Shown: piece after piece, positions 16,314 to 24,676 of the stretch
Position numbering within the stretch: the stretch's first letter is position 1
Layout: each line of letters starts with the position of its first letter
Notes under the pieces: generated by a model
What the model was told of the DNA's origin: nothing
Database searches by the model: none
What the model saw: only the letters and a program-made list of their open reading frames with translations
Position numbers and translations under genes: made by a program
Assembly (NCBI RefSeq): GCF_013744875.1
Contig: NZ_CP059399.1
Coordinates: forward strand, 7,564,001 to 7,628,000
Length of the DNA: 64,000 nt
Reading direction: 5' to 3'
Source: Nocardia huaxiensis
GTDB lineage: Bacteria; Actinomycetota; Actinomycetes; Mycobacteriales; Mycobacteriaceae

Positions 16314-18899
16314 TCACGAAACCCCTACCTGGTGGCCGGAATTCAGCGCCGACCAGTCGCCCGTGCGCAGAGTTGCGCGGGCGGCGGGTGAGAGAAGTCG
16401 GCGGGCTCGGACCGCTTGCTGAGCAGCGGCCACATCGGCGGGATGGTGGCCCAGAACCGTTGCGCCGACAGCCCGTTCGCGGGAGATGATGAGTCGGCGG
16501 TAGGAGGGGATGGCGGGCTGTTCGAAGACTATGACCTCGTCGCCGGGATGCGGATCCACGCGGCCGATGCCGAACAGTTCCAGGCCAACGCCTTTCAGGA
16601 TGGTGGCCGGGGTTTCGAGGGTGAGGATCCGGTTGCCGCCCAAGGCGTTCACGGCGGCGGTTTCGGCTTGTTCGGCGGCGATGGGCCACAGGCCGAGGAC
16701 CTGGTCACGGTGTTCGGCCACATCGCCTGCCGCGTAGACGCCGGGGACGGGGGTGGCCATGCGGTCGTCGACCAGGATGCCGCGGTTCACCGGCAGACCG
16801 GCCCGGCGGGCCAGGTCGGCGTTCGGGCGAATACCGGTGGCGGTGAGGAACAGGTCGCAGGGCAGCACGGTGCCGTCGGTGAGAATGGCGGAGCGGACAG
16901 CGGGAGCGCCGGTGAGCCGGGCGGTTTCGGCCTTGTGGCGGACGTCGATGCCGGTGCGGGCGAAGTGCCGCAGCACCAGGGCCGAGCAGCGCGGATCGAG
17001 TTGTTTGCGGAGCAGGCGGTCGCCGCGTTCCAGCACGGTGACGCGTAATCCCAACTGGTGCAGTGCATAAGCAGCCTCCAGGCCGAGCAGTCCGCCGCCC
17101 GCCACCACGGCGCGGGAGCAGCCGTGCTGCTGGGCGTAGGCGCGGATGCGCAGGGCGTCCTCGGCCTCACGCAGCACGAAACTGCCTGGGCGGCGCAGAT
17201 CTTCGATGGCGGGTAAGGCAGCGGCCGAACCCATGGCGAGGATGAGCCGGTCGTAGGGCAGGAGGTCGCCGGTGCCGAGGTGAACGCGCTGGGCGCGCAG
17301 ATCGAGCCCGGTGGCGAGGGTATTGAGCCAGGCGGTGACCTGATGGTCGTCGTACCACTGGTCGGGCAGCAGGTGCAGGCCCTGCATGGCGGAGCGGCCG
17401 TAGACCAGGCGGGAGATGCCCATGCGGTTGTAGAGGCCGTGCGATTCCCGTCCGATGAGGTGGATTTCGCAGTCGGGGTGCCCGCGGCGCACGAAATCGG
17501 CGGCGGTGACTCCGGCAATGCCATCGCCGATCACCACTACGCTCACGATGGATCGGTCGAAATAGGCTGGGGCGGCGCCGTTTCCGGTGCCGGGCTGCGG
17601 TGTCAACGCGATCCGGACGTCACCGCCGGTGACGCGGGCGCAGCAGGCCATGCGGGTGTTGTCGGCGAATCCCAAGCGGCGCAGGGTCTTGCGTTCGTCG
17701 GCGGCGGGTTCGCAGAGCTGGTCGGCGCCGGCGAGCACCGCCACGGGGTCGGCGCCGCACACGCCCATGCGGCAGCCCGCTTCCAAGGGGAGTGCGCCCT
17801 TCTCGGCGATGTCGAGCAGGCTCATGCCGAGGTCGGCGGCCACGCGGGTGCCGACAGGGTCGAAGGTCACCGAAGCCGCTGCGGGAACGGTTCTTTCGGC
17901 CGTGCTCGCACGGATCCCGGGCAGCGGCAACAAGACCGGTGCGGTGCGGGTGCCGGTGTGCAGCGCGTAGTGGAGTTCGCTCACGCGGGTGCGGGCCAGC
18001 CACACCACCGTGGCCGCGAAGATCGCCACGCTGAGCGGCCAGCGCAGCCACGCGAGCGGCAGTCCGGTGATGGTCGTCGCCGCACCGGCCAGGATCGGTC
18101 CGGCGAACCAGTAGAAGATGTTCAGCGCCACCGCCGCGTATCCGGCGGTGAGCATGGCGGTGCTCACCGGTGTCGTCGATTCCAGGGCGAAGAACACGCC
18201 GATCGCGGCCAGCAGGGACACGGCGAGCAGCGCATACCTGTGCCAGACCGGCACTTCCCCGTGCCCGGCGAGCAGGAAGAACCCGAGCACCACTCCGGGC
18301 AGTGTGGCCGCGAACAGTTTCCGGGGTGCGATCCACCCGCGATCCCCGCTGCTCAGATCGGCTTGATAGGCCCCGCGCGGGGAGAAGTCGTAGCAGTTCT
18401 TGGCGCAGCCGACGCACGGCGCACAGTGATTGTTGGCGACCGTCACGAACGGCGTCTGCCCGTAGGCGCGTTGCAGCGGGAACAGCGGGCAGATGCTGCT
18501 GCACCAGCCGCTCTTGCCCTTGAACACCAGACCGCCCAGGAAGGCCGCGGTGATGGCGGCGAGCAGGACGAGCCCGGTGGCGGCGCCACTGCGGTCCAGC
18601 CCCGCGAGCCTTGCCGCGACGATCCCGAAGAACAGGGTGACGGCGATGAGATACCCGCGCTCCCGCAACCATTCGGGCGGATTCAGCGCCCGCGTGAACC
18701 CGAACAGGCGGGGCGTCTGATTGCTCGCCGCCAGCGGACATGTATTGCGCCACAAGCCCGGTGCGATCAGGAACAGGCCCGGCAGCACCGGCACTATCAC
18801 CTGGAAGAACACGAACAGTCCGGCGGCGGGCCGCACGAACAGCAGCAGGATCAACCCGAGATGGCCTGCGACCGTGGCGGCGCGCACCCCCTGCCACAC
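16314..18899 (-). CDS. Membrane 4Fe-4S / 2Fe-2S / FAD reductase fusion (apparent N-terminal frameshift)
   Basis: 861 aa in this frame. In order: hydrophobic helices with a NapH/NosR-like ferredoxin module (CSSICPLFP, Cys133 and Cys137; CAPCVGCAKNC, residues 159-169), more helices to about 303, a 2Fe-2S ferredoxin-like domain (CRMGVCGADPV, Cys376 and Cys381; Cys396; MACC, 419-420), then a NirB-type FAD/NAD(P) reductase (VIGDGIAG near 456; VVAGGGLLGLEAA). The usual third ferredoxin Cys (position 384) is Asp. GTG 18899 lacks a ribosome site. A well-supported start lies at 18996 in another frame, and one base in a five-C run (18887-18891) would join them. Probably passes NAD(P)H electrons to or across the membrane. 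Substrate unknown. Confidence 0.8.
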   Translation of the reverse strand: MWQGVRAATVAGHLGLILLLFVRPAAGLFVFFQVIVPVLPGLFLIAPGLWRNTCPLAASNQTPRLFGFTRALNPPEWLRERGYLIAVTLFFGIVAARLAGLDRSGAATGLVLLAAITAAFLGGLVFKGKSGWCSSICPLFPLQRAYGQTPFVTVANNHCAPCVGCAKNCYDFSPRGAYQADLSSGDRGWIAPRKLFAATLPGVVLGFFLLAGHGEVPVWHRYALLAVSLLAAIGVFFALESTTPVSTAMLTAGYAAVALNIFYWFAGPILAGAATTITGLPLAWLRWPLSVAIFAATVVWLARTRVSELHYALHTGTRTAPVLLPLPGIRASTAERTVPAAASVTFDPVGTRVAADLGMSLLDIAEKGALPLEAGCRMGVCGADPVAVLAGADQLCEPAADERKTLRRLGFADNTRMACCARVTGGDVRIALTPQPGTGNGAAPAYFDRSIVSVVVIGDGIAGVTAADFVRRGHPDCEIHLIGRESHGLYNRMGISRLVYGRSAMQGLHLLPDQWYDDHQVTAWLNTLATGLDLRAQRVHLGTGDLLPYDRLILAMGSAAALPAIEDLRRPGSFVLREAEDALRIRAYAQQHGCSRAVVAGGGLLGLEAAYALHQLGLRVTVLERGDRLLRKQLDPRCSALVLRHFARTGIDVRHKAETARLTGAPAVRSAILTDGTVLPCDLFLTATGIRPNADLARRAGLPVNRGILVDDRMATPVPGVYAAGDVAEHRDQVLGLWPIAAEQAETAAVNALGGNRILTLETPATILKGVGLELFGIGRVDPHPGDEVIVFEQPAIPSYRRLIISRERAVGATVLGHHPADVAAAQQAVRARRLLSPAARATLRTGDWSALNSGHQVGVS

Positions 18900-18996
18900 G
18901 CGCAGCGGTACGCGCGAAGACGACCGGCCCGTCGAGCACCCGCCGCCGCACCGGCCGCCCCCACTCGCGAATCTCGATCAGTGGCTGCCCCACCAT
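18887..18996 (-). other. Probable true N-terminus of the reductase, out of frame by one base
   Basis: ATG at 18996 has GGAGG eight bases upstream and opens MVGQPLIEIREWGRPVRRRV with strong third-position GC. This frame runs past the five-C run at 18887-18891 (G5 on the coding strand). If that run had four bases, the frame would pass directly into the large reductase frame. Either the gene is frameshifted in this strain, the base call is wrong, or slippage occurs. Confidence 0.65.
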
Positions 18997-19103
18997 CCCC
19001 GCACCCTCCGTCCCCCCAACCGAACCTGGTGTCGTCCTGCCTATCGGCGCAAACCCCCTTTACCGCAACACCTGTCGCGGCCCGTCCCCCGGCAGCGCCG
19101 GGC

Positions 19104-21521
19104 TCAGGTCAGCTCACGCTGCCGATGCAGCCGCACATACCGATACCGCTTCCCCACCCGTCGGCAGCCCATGGCCAGCGCGAACCCGGCCGCCGCGCCG
19201 CCCACCGCACCCAGCACCAGCGTGGTCACGGTCGGCTCGTGCCCGAACAGAATCCACGAGACCCCCATGGCCGCCACACCCAGCAGCCCGGCCGACACCG
19301 TGAGCCCCACGGTCGCCGCGAACCGCGCACTCCCCCGCCGCAGACTGCGCGCATTCGATTCGGCATACGCGAGCGCGAACAGCGCCAGTAGCACTATCCC
19401 CGCCGCCAGCGCGGTGGTCACCGACCGCTGCGTCGACCGCACCCCGAACCGATAGGCAGCCACCTCGGATCCATTGCGAGACAACGTGAGCTCCCCCGTC
19501 AAATCCCCCGCGGCCACATACGGACTCAGCGGCACCGGCACCGCCGTCTCCCCCTGCAACGGCGTCTCCGCTCCCCCGACCCGCTGCCCCAGCACATTCC
19601 ATGACAGCCGCGCCGAATCCGCATCGACCCCACTCACCGTGATGGGCACCGCCTTCGACAAATCCAACTCCACCGGCGTCCCCACCGCAGGATCCACCCC
19701 CGCGACCCGAACTGCCCCCGCCGCAGGCAAATTCCGCTCCGGCGCACCCCCGACCCCGAGCACCGCCGCCCCACCCACCAGCAGCGCCAGCGCAGCCGCC
19801 GCAAAGAACGGCATCCGAGGCGAGGGCAACTTCACCACCTGCTGAATGGGAACCAGATCGCTCCGCTCGACATCGACGAGCCGAACTCCCTGCCGCTGAA
19901 TGGGTTCCAACGGCCGCACTCGCACCATCGGCCCCGCCGCCCAGCCACCCTGACCGAAGCCTGGGCCGCCCGGTGTACCCGGCGCGGTGAACCGATGCGT
20001 CGCCGCCGAACCCGCACCGCCGCGCGAGAACGCTGCAGTCGCGGCCGATCCGGCATCACCCGCGCGCATGGTCCGCTGCGCCCCACCGATTTCCGGGTCG
20101 GGCGTCGGATATCCGCGGGTGGCGGCAGCCGGTCCGGATCCCTGCGGCGGCGGCGCGTGCGGCGGCCTCCCGGGCCGTTGCTCCGGCATCGAACGCGGCG
20201 GCGTGCCGTGGCCCGCGCCGGGCACAGCATGATTCGGCCCGCCGCGAGCACTTCCCGGTGCGGGATGCTGCGGCGCAGCGTCTTCCGGCCCGGCACCGGA
20301 GAAGGCGGCAGGCGGAGTACCGCCGCTGGGCGAGGTCCCGCGGACTGTGGCCGACGTGGCGGCAGGCCGGCCCTGACCGCCTGTGAACGGTCCGCCGGGC
20401 GGGGCGGTATGCGCTTGGCTGCCCGGCAGCGGGGTTCGGTTGTCCGGGTAACCGCTTGTGCGGCCGTGGTTTTGTGGGGTGACGGGGCCGCTGGGCAGCG
20501 GGGACTCGCCGGTGTCGCCGTAGGGGTCGGGGAGGGGGCGCGGGGGTGGGGTGAAGGGGGTGGCGAGGGGGCGGGCGGGGGTGCGGGAACCGGTGGCCGC
20601 GGCGACTATGGTGTCGGCGCCTACTACGGGGATGCCCACGGGGGTGAGCCAGCCTGTGCCCCAGCAGAAGGCGGCGGGTTCGGCGAGGGCGACGCCGAAG
20701 GATTCGGCGGAGTCGAAGCGGGAGTCCGGGTCGGGGGCCAGGCCGCGCATAACGACGTCGGCGATGGGTTGGGGGATGGTGGGGGCCACGGTGTCGAGGG
20801 GGACGGGTTCGCCGTAGGCGTGGGCGAACAGCATGGCCAGGGTGTCTTCGGCGGGCGGGAAGGGAAGGGTGCCGGAGAGCAGCTGGTAGAGCATGGTGGC
20901 CAGGGCGTAGACGTCGGTGGCCGGGGAGAGTTGCTGGCCGCGAACCTGTTCGGGGGCGATGTAGGAGGGCGTGCCGAGGATTTCTCCGGCTCGGGTGACC
21001 AGCGTTTCGTCGCCGCCGACGATCTTGGCTATGCCGAAGTCGGTGAGTTTGAGGGTGCCGTTGCCGGAGAACATGAGGTTGGAGGGCTTCACGTCGCGGT
21101 GCAGAATGCCCTGGCGGTGCGCCACATCCAGGCCCGCCGCGCAGGACAGGGCCACCGCTACGGCGGCTGTCGCCTCGAAACCGGCTGTGACGAAACGCTG
21201 TTCGACCGTTCCGCCGGGCAGGAACTCCAGCACCAGCAAGCACATGTCGTCGTGCTCGATGTAGTCGTATACGGGCACCACGTGCGGGTGGTCCAGCGCC
21301 GCCATCATGCGCGCCTCGGCGACGAAGCGCCGCCGCACCGCCATATCGCCGGCGAACTGCGGCGGAATCTGTTTGATGGCGACCCGCCGGTTCAGCCCGC
21401 GGTGCACGCCCGCCAGCACCACCCCGCACCCGCCACGCCCGATCTGCCCGCCGACCTCGTATCCGGGCAGCGCGGCCCGAACTCGTTCGATGTCAGTGCT
21501 TTTCAGGTCACTCACGCTCAT
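19104..21521 (-). CDS. Membrane Ser/Thr protein kinase (PknB-type catalytic domain)
   Basis: 805 aa. Kinase domain at about 20-285: glycine loop IGRGGCGVV, Lys50, HRDVKPSN (Asp143), DFG 161-163, APE 189-191. A Pro/Gly-rich linker of about 280 residues follows. C-terminally there is one helix (about 572-593), a beta-rich ectodomain (about 600-700) and three more helices (about 702-720, 735-757, 763-785). There are no PASTA repeats. The ATG overlaps the upstream gene's stop by 14 bases, and GGGGGAG precedes it. The ectodomain plus three-helix tail resembles the neighbouring protein's. It probably phosphorylates that protein's cytoplasmic tail and/or the FHA protein; substrates are inferred. Confidence 0.93.
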   Translation of the reverse strand: MSVSDLKSTDIERVRAALPGYEVGGQIGRGGCGVVLAGVHRGLNRRVAIKQIPPQFAGDMAVRRRFVAEARMMAALDHPHVVPVYDYIEHDDMCLLVLEFLPGGTVEQRFVTAGFEATAAVAVALSCAAGLDVAHRQGILHRDVKPSNLMFSGNGTLKLTDFGIAKIVGGDETLVTRAGEILGTPSYIAPEQVRGQQLSPATDVYALATMLYQLLSGTLPFPPAEDTLAMLFAHAYGEPVPLDTVAPTIPQPIADVVMRGLAPDPDSRFDSAESFGVALAEPAAFCWGTGWLTPVGIPVVGADTIVAAATGSRTPARPLATPFTPPPRPLPDPYGDTGESPLPSGPVTPQNHGRTSGYPDNRTPLPGSQAHTAPPGGPFTGGQGRPAATSATVRGTSPSGGTPPAAFSGAGPEDAAPQHPAPGSARGGPNHAVPGAGHGTPPRSMPEQRPGRPPHAPPPQGSGPAAATRGYPTPDPEIGGAQRTMRAGDAGSAATAAFSRGGAGSAATHRFTAPGTPGGPGFGQGGWAAGPMVRVRPLEPIQRQGVRLVDVERSDLVPIQQVVKLPSPRMPFFAAAALALLVGGAAVLGVGGAPERNLPAAGAVRVAGVDPAVGTPVELDLSKAVPITVSGVDADSARLSWNVLGQRVGGAETPLQGETAVPVPLSPYVAAGDLTGELTLSRNGSEVAAYRFGVRSTQRSVTTALAAGIVLLALFALAYAESNARSLRRGSARFAATVGLTVSAGLLGVAAMGVSWILFGHEPTVTTLVLGAVGGAAAGFALAMGCRRVGKRYRYVRLHRQRELT
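20523..20592 (+). other. G-run cluster (quadruplex-prone) opposite the kinase linker
   Basis: The plus strand carries many runs of four or five G separated by 1-6 bases. It is the template strand for the kinase gene and encodes the Pro-rich start of the linker. Possible G-quadruplex former; compositional observation only. Confidence 0.5.
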
Positions 21522-22803
21522 GTGTGCTCGCTCCCCCTGCGCGTCGTCGCACCGCGTCGGAATCCACGCCCTGCACGGTGGTGTCGTCGAATTCGGCGGG
21601 TTTGCCGATCACCACGCCGGGTCCGGTATCCCTGGCATGTGCACCCGATTCCGCTGCGCGACGCCGAATCTCACCCGAATCCAGATTTACTGTGGGCGTA
21701 CTCGATCCCGCGGGTGCGGTGCGGATGGTGGGTTCGTCGTCACCGCTGCCGAAGACACGGGCCGGCCCCGTCGCGGGTCGCCCGCCCTGCGCCCCGAAGT
21801 TGACCGTGGTCCCGAATTCGCCGGAGCCGGGTGCATATCCGCGCGGCTCCGGCATGTGGTGGTAGCCGGACGGCCCGGCCGGCGAGTAATCCGGGAAGGG
21901 GGTGCCGCCGGCCTGAGCGAAGTCGGGCGCGGCGCCACCGACGGGAGCGAGATCCGGCCGGGTGCCGCCGGGCGCTGCGCGGCCGTCGAGTTCGAGGGCG
22001 GCGGCGAGTTCGTCCTTGTCCAAGCCGAGGTCATCGTCGTCGCGCGGCGTGGGCGACAGATACCCGGCGAGGAAGAACAGGGTGGCGAAAACCCCGGCCA
22101 GGGCCAGCCACAGGCCGGTGCCGGGCACCCACCAGCGGGCCACGGAGGCGGTGAAGCCGATCATCAGGCCGATGCCGATACCGGGGGCCAGCAGGCGCAG
22201 CCCGCGCTGCCAGCGGTTGACCGAAAGCCGGTGCCGCGCAACGGTCAAGGCCGAATCGGCGATGGCGAGCCCGGTCAGCACCGACAGGATGATGCCGAAC
22301 AGGCCGTATACCGAGACCAGGGAGCCGCGCACATCGACGACGGTGTGCACGCTGGTGACCGGATCACCGGCGGAGTTGATCAAGGTGAGATCGGAGCCGA
22401 TCAGCCCGGTGGCCTGCCCGTCGAGCCCGGCCGGATCGAGCCGATAGGTGAGTTTCTCGGTTTTGCCTGCGGCGACGGTCAATTCGACCGAGGTCGAGTA
22501 GGAGAAGAAGTTCAGGCCGAGCACGTGACCGGTGAAATCCACGCGCCGCAGCGTGACCGGATTCGCCGTCTCGTTCTTGACCTCGATGACGACCGGCGTC
22601 ACCTTGTTCGGGTCCAGCCGAACCGGATTGGCGGCATTCGCGCCCGCGATCGGCTTGCCGTCGATCGTGGCGGTGGCGCTCACCGAGCCCGCCGCCGATG
22701 CGGTAGCGGCCCCGAATAGTGCTGTGCCCCAGAGAACAACGGCGGCTACGAACAGTACGGCGAACATCGGCACGAGGATCGTGTGGAAGCGGCTGCCGTT
22801 CAT
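21508..22803 (-). CDS. Membrane protein with ectodomain and phosphoacceptor-like tail
   Basis: 431 aa, family not recognised. N-terminal helix/signal (about 9-37), a beta-rich extracytoplasmic domain (about 40-155), three helices (about 160-182, 203-221, 230-250), then an acidic, Pro/Gly-rich cytoplasmic tail (251-431). The tail holds TPTVNLDSGE and FDDTTVQGVDSD, which look like Thr sites for a kinase and FHA reader. Arrangement and spacing match the C-terminal third of the kinase encoded next, with the similar pieces LTLINSAGDPV and LTLSRNGSEVA ahead of the helices. The ATG overlaps the Cys-repeat gene's stop (ATGA), and the stop overlaps the kinase start, so the three genes are translationally coupled. 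Confidence 0.85.
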   Translation of the reverse strand: MNGSRFHTILVPMFAVLFVAAVVLWGTALFGAATASAAGSVSATATIDGKPIAGANAANPVRLDPNKVTPVVIEVKNETANPVTLRRVDFTGHVLGLNFFSYSTSVELTVAAGKTEKLTYRLDPAGLDGQATGLIGSDLTLINSAGDPVTSVHTVVDVRGSLVSVYGLFGIILSVLTGLAIADSALTVARHRLSVNRWQRGLRLLAPGIGIGLMIGFTASVARWWVPGTGLWLALAGVFATLFFLAGYLSPTPRDDDDLGLDKDELAAALELDGRAAPGGTRPDLAPVGGAAPDFAQAGGTPFPDYSPAGPSGYHHMPEPRGYAPGSGEFGTTVNFGAQGGRPATGPARVFGSGDDEPTIRTAPAGSSTPTVNLDSGEIRRRAAESGAHARDTGPGVVIGKPAEFDDTTVQGVDSDAVRRRAGGASTHERE

Positions 22804-24419
22804 CGAATCCTCCGAGCGGGCAGATGGGAAACCAGCCGGTGACCGTAGAACCAGCCACCGATGAGCAGGAAGAACAGCAGCACCGTGGCGGTGGTCGTCG
22901 CGCCGCCCACCCGGCTCACCAGCACGATATCCAGCGGCGCGGCAAGGGTTTTGCCGCACGCGGCGGTCACCTGGTGATGCCCGATGGCGGTATTGCCGGT
23001 GGCGAGCTGGGCGTCGAACGCTCCGTCCGAGCGCGCGGTGGTATCCCCCACCTTGGTCCCGCCGATCGAAATCTGCACCGCCGCATGGGGATCGCAACCG
23101 GTACCGCTGGCGGTCACCGCACCGCCGGGCGCGGTCGCGGGCGGGTCGAGCCGCAACCCGGACGCGGCCACCGGTGTCGCACCGGTATCGGGCTGCGGAG
23201 CCGTGGGGCCACCGGTATCAGGCTCCGGCACGGTTACTTCCGGTGTCCCCGGAGTCTCCGGCTGCGGATTCGGCTGCACCGGATTCCCGTTCCCACCACC
23301 AGAACCGGTCCCATTGCCGCCGCCGTTCCCGCCGGGATTCCCGATATCAGGACACTTCCCCTCGGCCGGTTGGGGAGTCCCGTCAGGGCACTTCTCCACC
23401 TGCGGAGTCGTCACGCAACCACCGGCGGGCTTGGGCGTACCGTCAGGGCACTTTTCGACCTGTGGCGTCGTCACGCACACACCACTGGACGGCATGGTGC
23501 TGCCGTCCGGGCACTTGCACACCCCGTCCGAGGGCATCTCACTGCCGTTCGGGCAGTACTTCTTCACGACGCACACCCCGGTGGACGGCATGGTCGTGCC
23601 GTCCGGGCAGACGCACAGACCGCTGGAAGGCATCTTGCTGCCGTCCGGGCAGTACTTGATCACCTCGCACACCCCGCTCGAAGGCATGGTCGTGCCGTCC
23701 GGGCAGACACACAGTCCACTGGAAGGCATTTCACTGCCGTCGGGGCAGTACTGCGGTGTCACCTTGCAACCGGTGGCGGGCTTCACGCTGCCGTCCGGGC
23801 AGTATTCGATCACTTTGCAGACCCCGTTCGAGGGCATCGCGCTGCCGTCGGGGCAGTAGCAGCCGCTGGAAGGCATGACGCTGCCGTCCGGGCAATACTG
23901 CGGCGTCACCTTGCAACCGGTGGCGGGCTTCACGCTGCCGTCCGGGCAGTACTCGATGACCTTGCAGCCGCCGGGCGGGGCGATACTGCCGTCGTCGCAG
24001 GTCTGTTCGCAGGAGGTGCCGCAGCCCTGCGTGTTTCCGGGGCCGCCGTCGTGGGTTCCGCTGCCGTCGCAGCCGGGGCCGGGTGTGCACTGCCCGTTGA
24101 CATCGGGCTGCTGGGTGCTGCCGTCCTGAGTGCCGCCGCCGTCCGGAACCTGCTGGGAGGTGATCAATTCCGGTGCGTAGACCGCGCCGGGCGGTTGCGC
24201 CTGGGCCTGCGGCACGCTGGTAATCACCGGTGGCGCAGCGGTTTCCGGCTGTGCCGAGCCGGGACCGGCGGGTACGGCGAGGGCGAAGGCGAGCGCGAGC
24301 GCCGCTACGGCGGCGGCCAGCAGAACACCCACGCGGCTCGAATATCGCAGGCCGCGTAGTAGTTTCGGATGCCGGGCATGCACGCCGGCACGCCGACTCT
24401 TCTGTGCACGTGTCATCAT
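22800..24419 (-). CDS. Exported, membrane-anchored protein with CPDGS-type Cys repeats
   Basis: 539 aa, family not recognised. Basic N-terminus and a hydrophobic segment (about 31-50), a linker, then residues 141-358 with one divergent and twelve regular units, CPDG-S/T-x-M/K-P-x-x-G-x-C, 14-20 residues each, about two Cys per unit. A Pro/Gly linker follows, then an Ig-like domain (about 420-500) and a C-terminal helix (about 508-526) with a short basic tail. It may be anchored at both ends with the repeats outside. The even Cys number suggests disulfides or metal binding. First gene of the minus-strand run; GAGGT precedes the first ATG. Function unknown. Confidence 0.85.
   Translation of the reverse strand: MMTRAQKSRRAGVHARHPKLLRGLRYSSRVGVLLAAAVAALALAFALAVPAGPGSAQPETAAPPVITSVPQAQAQPPGAVYAPELITSQQVPDGGGTQDGSTQQPDVNGQCTPGPGCDGSGTHDGGPGNTQGCGTSCEQTCDDGSIAPPGGCKVIEYCPDGSVKPATGCKVTPQYCPDGSVMPSSGCYCPDGSAMPSNGVCKVIEYCPDGSVKPATGCKVTPQYCPDGSEMPSSGLCVCPDGTTMPSSGVCEVIKYCPDGSKMPSSGLCVCPDGTTMPSTGVCVVKKYCPNGSEMPSDGVCKCPDGSTMPSSGVCVTTPQVEKCPDGTPKPAGGCVTTPQVEKCPDGTPQPAEGKCPDIGNPGGNGGGNGTGSGGGNGNPVQPNPQPETPGTPEVTVPEPDTGGPTAPQPDTGATPVAASGLRLDPPATAPGGAVTASGTGCDPHAAVQISIGGTKVGDTTARSDGAFDAQLATGNTAIGHHQVTAACGKTLAAPLDIVLVSRVGGATTTATVLLFFLLIGGWFYGHRLVSHLPARRIR
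23346..23999 (-). repeat. Tandem coding repeats (CPDGS units)
   Basis: About thirteen imperfect units of 36-63 bp encoding residues 141-358 of the Cys-repeat protein. Several adjacent units are near-identical at DNA level (for example the KPATGC and MPSSGC pairs), which suggests expansion by duplication. This is a coding repeat. Confidence 0.9.
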
Positions 24420-24676
24420 CCGGCGTGACCTCGCTCGTTCGATGGTAAGTCCCGGGTCCCCCGGCTCGGACCTTTCTCACCCAGGCGTTACACACTTGGA
24501 CGCTATCGGCGGTCGCGGCCCTTGACTTGGCGCGCCGGCTACTCGGGTTCGCTGTGTTATCGCGCCGAGCGGGCGACACGTTCATCCGGGCACGGCCCCC
24601 GATCCCGGGGGCACGGCCCGGGGATACGATCCTGGAAGCGACTCAGACAGGGTCATCCCGGAAGGACACTGGTCCC

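Noticed and set aside
17280..19391. 703-codon open frame on the plus strand
   Set aside because: Antisense to the reductase and kinase genes; low-complexity composition, no domain, no ribosome site.
23346..23999. Regular repeats that could suggest a CRISPR array
   Set aside because: The repeats are in frame, translate to CPDGS units, have no spacers and no cas genes nearby.
24663..24676. DosR-like sequence AGGACACTGGTCCC before the FdhF-like gene
   Set aside because: One core mismatch, and it overlaps the ribosome-binding site right up to the start codon, not a normal activator position. Probably chance.
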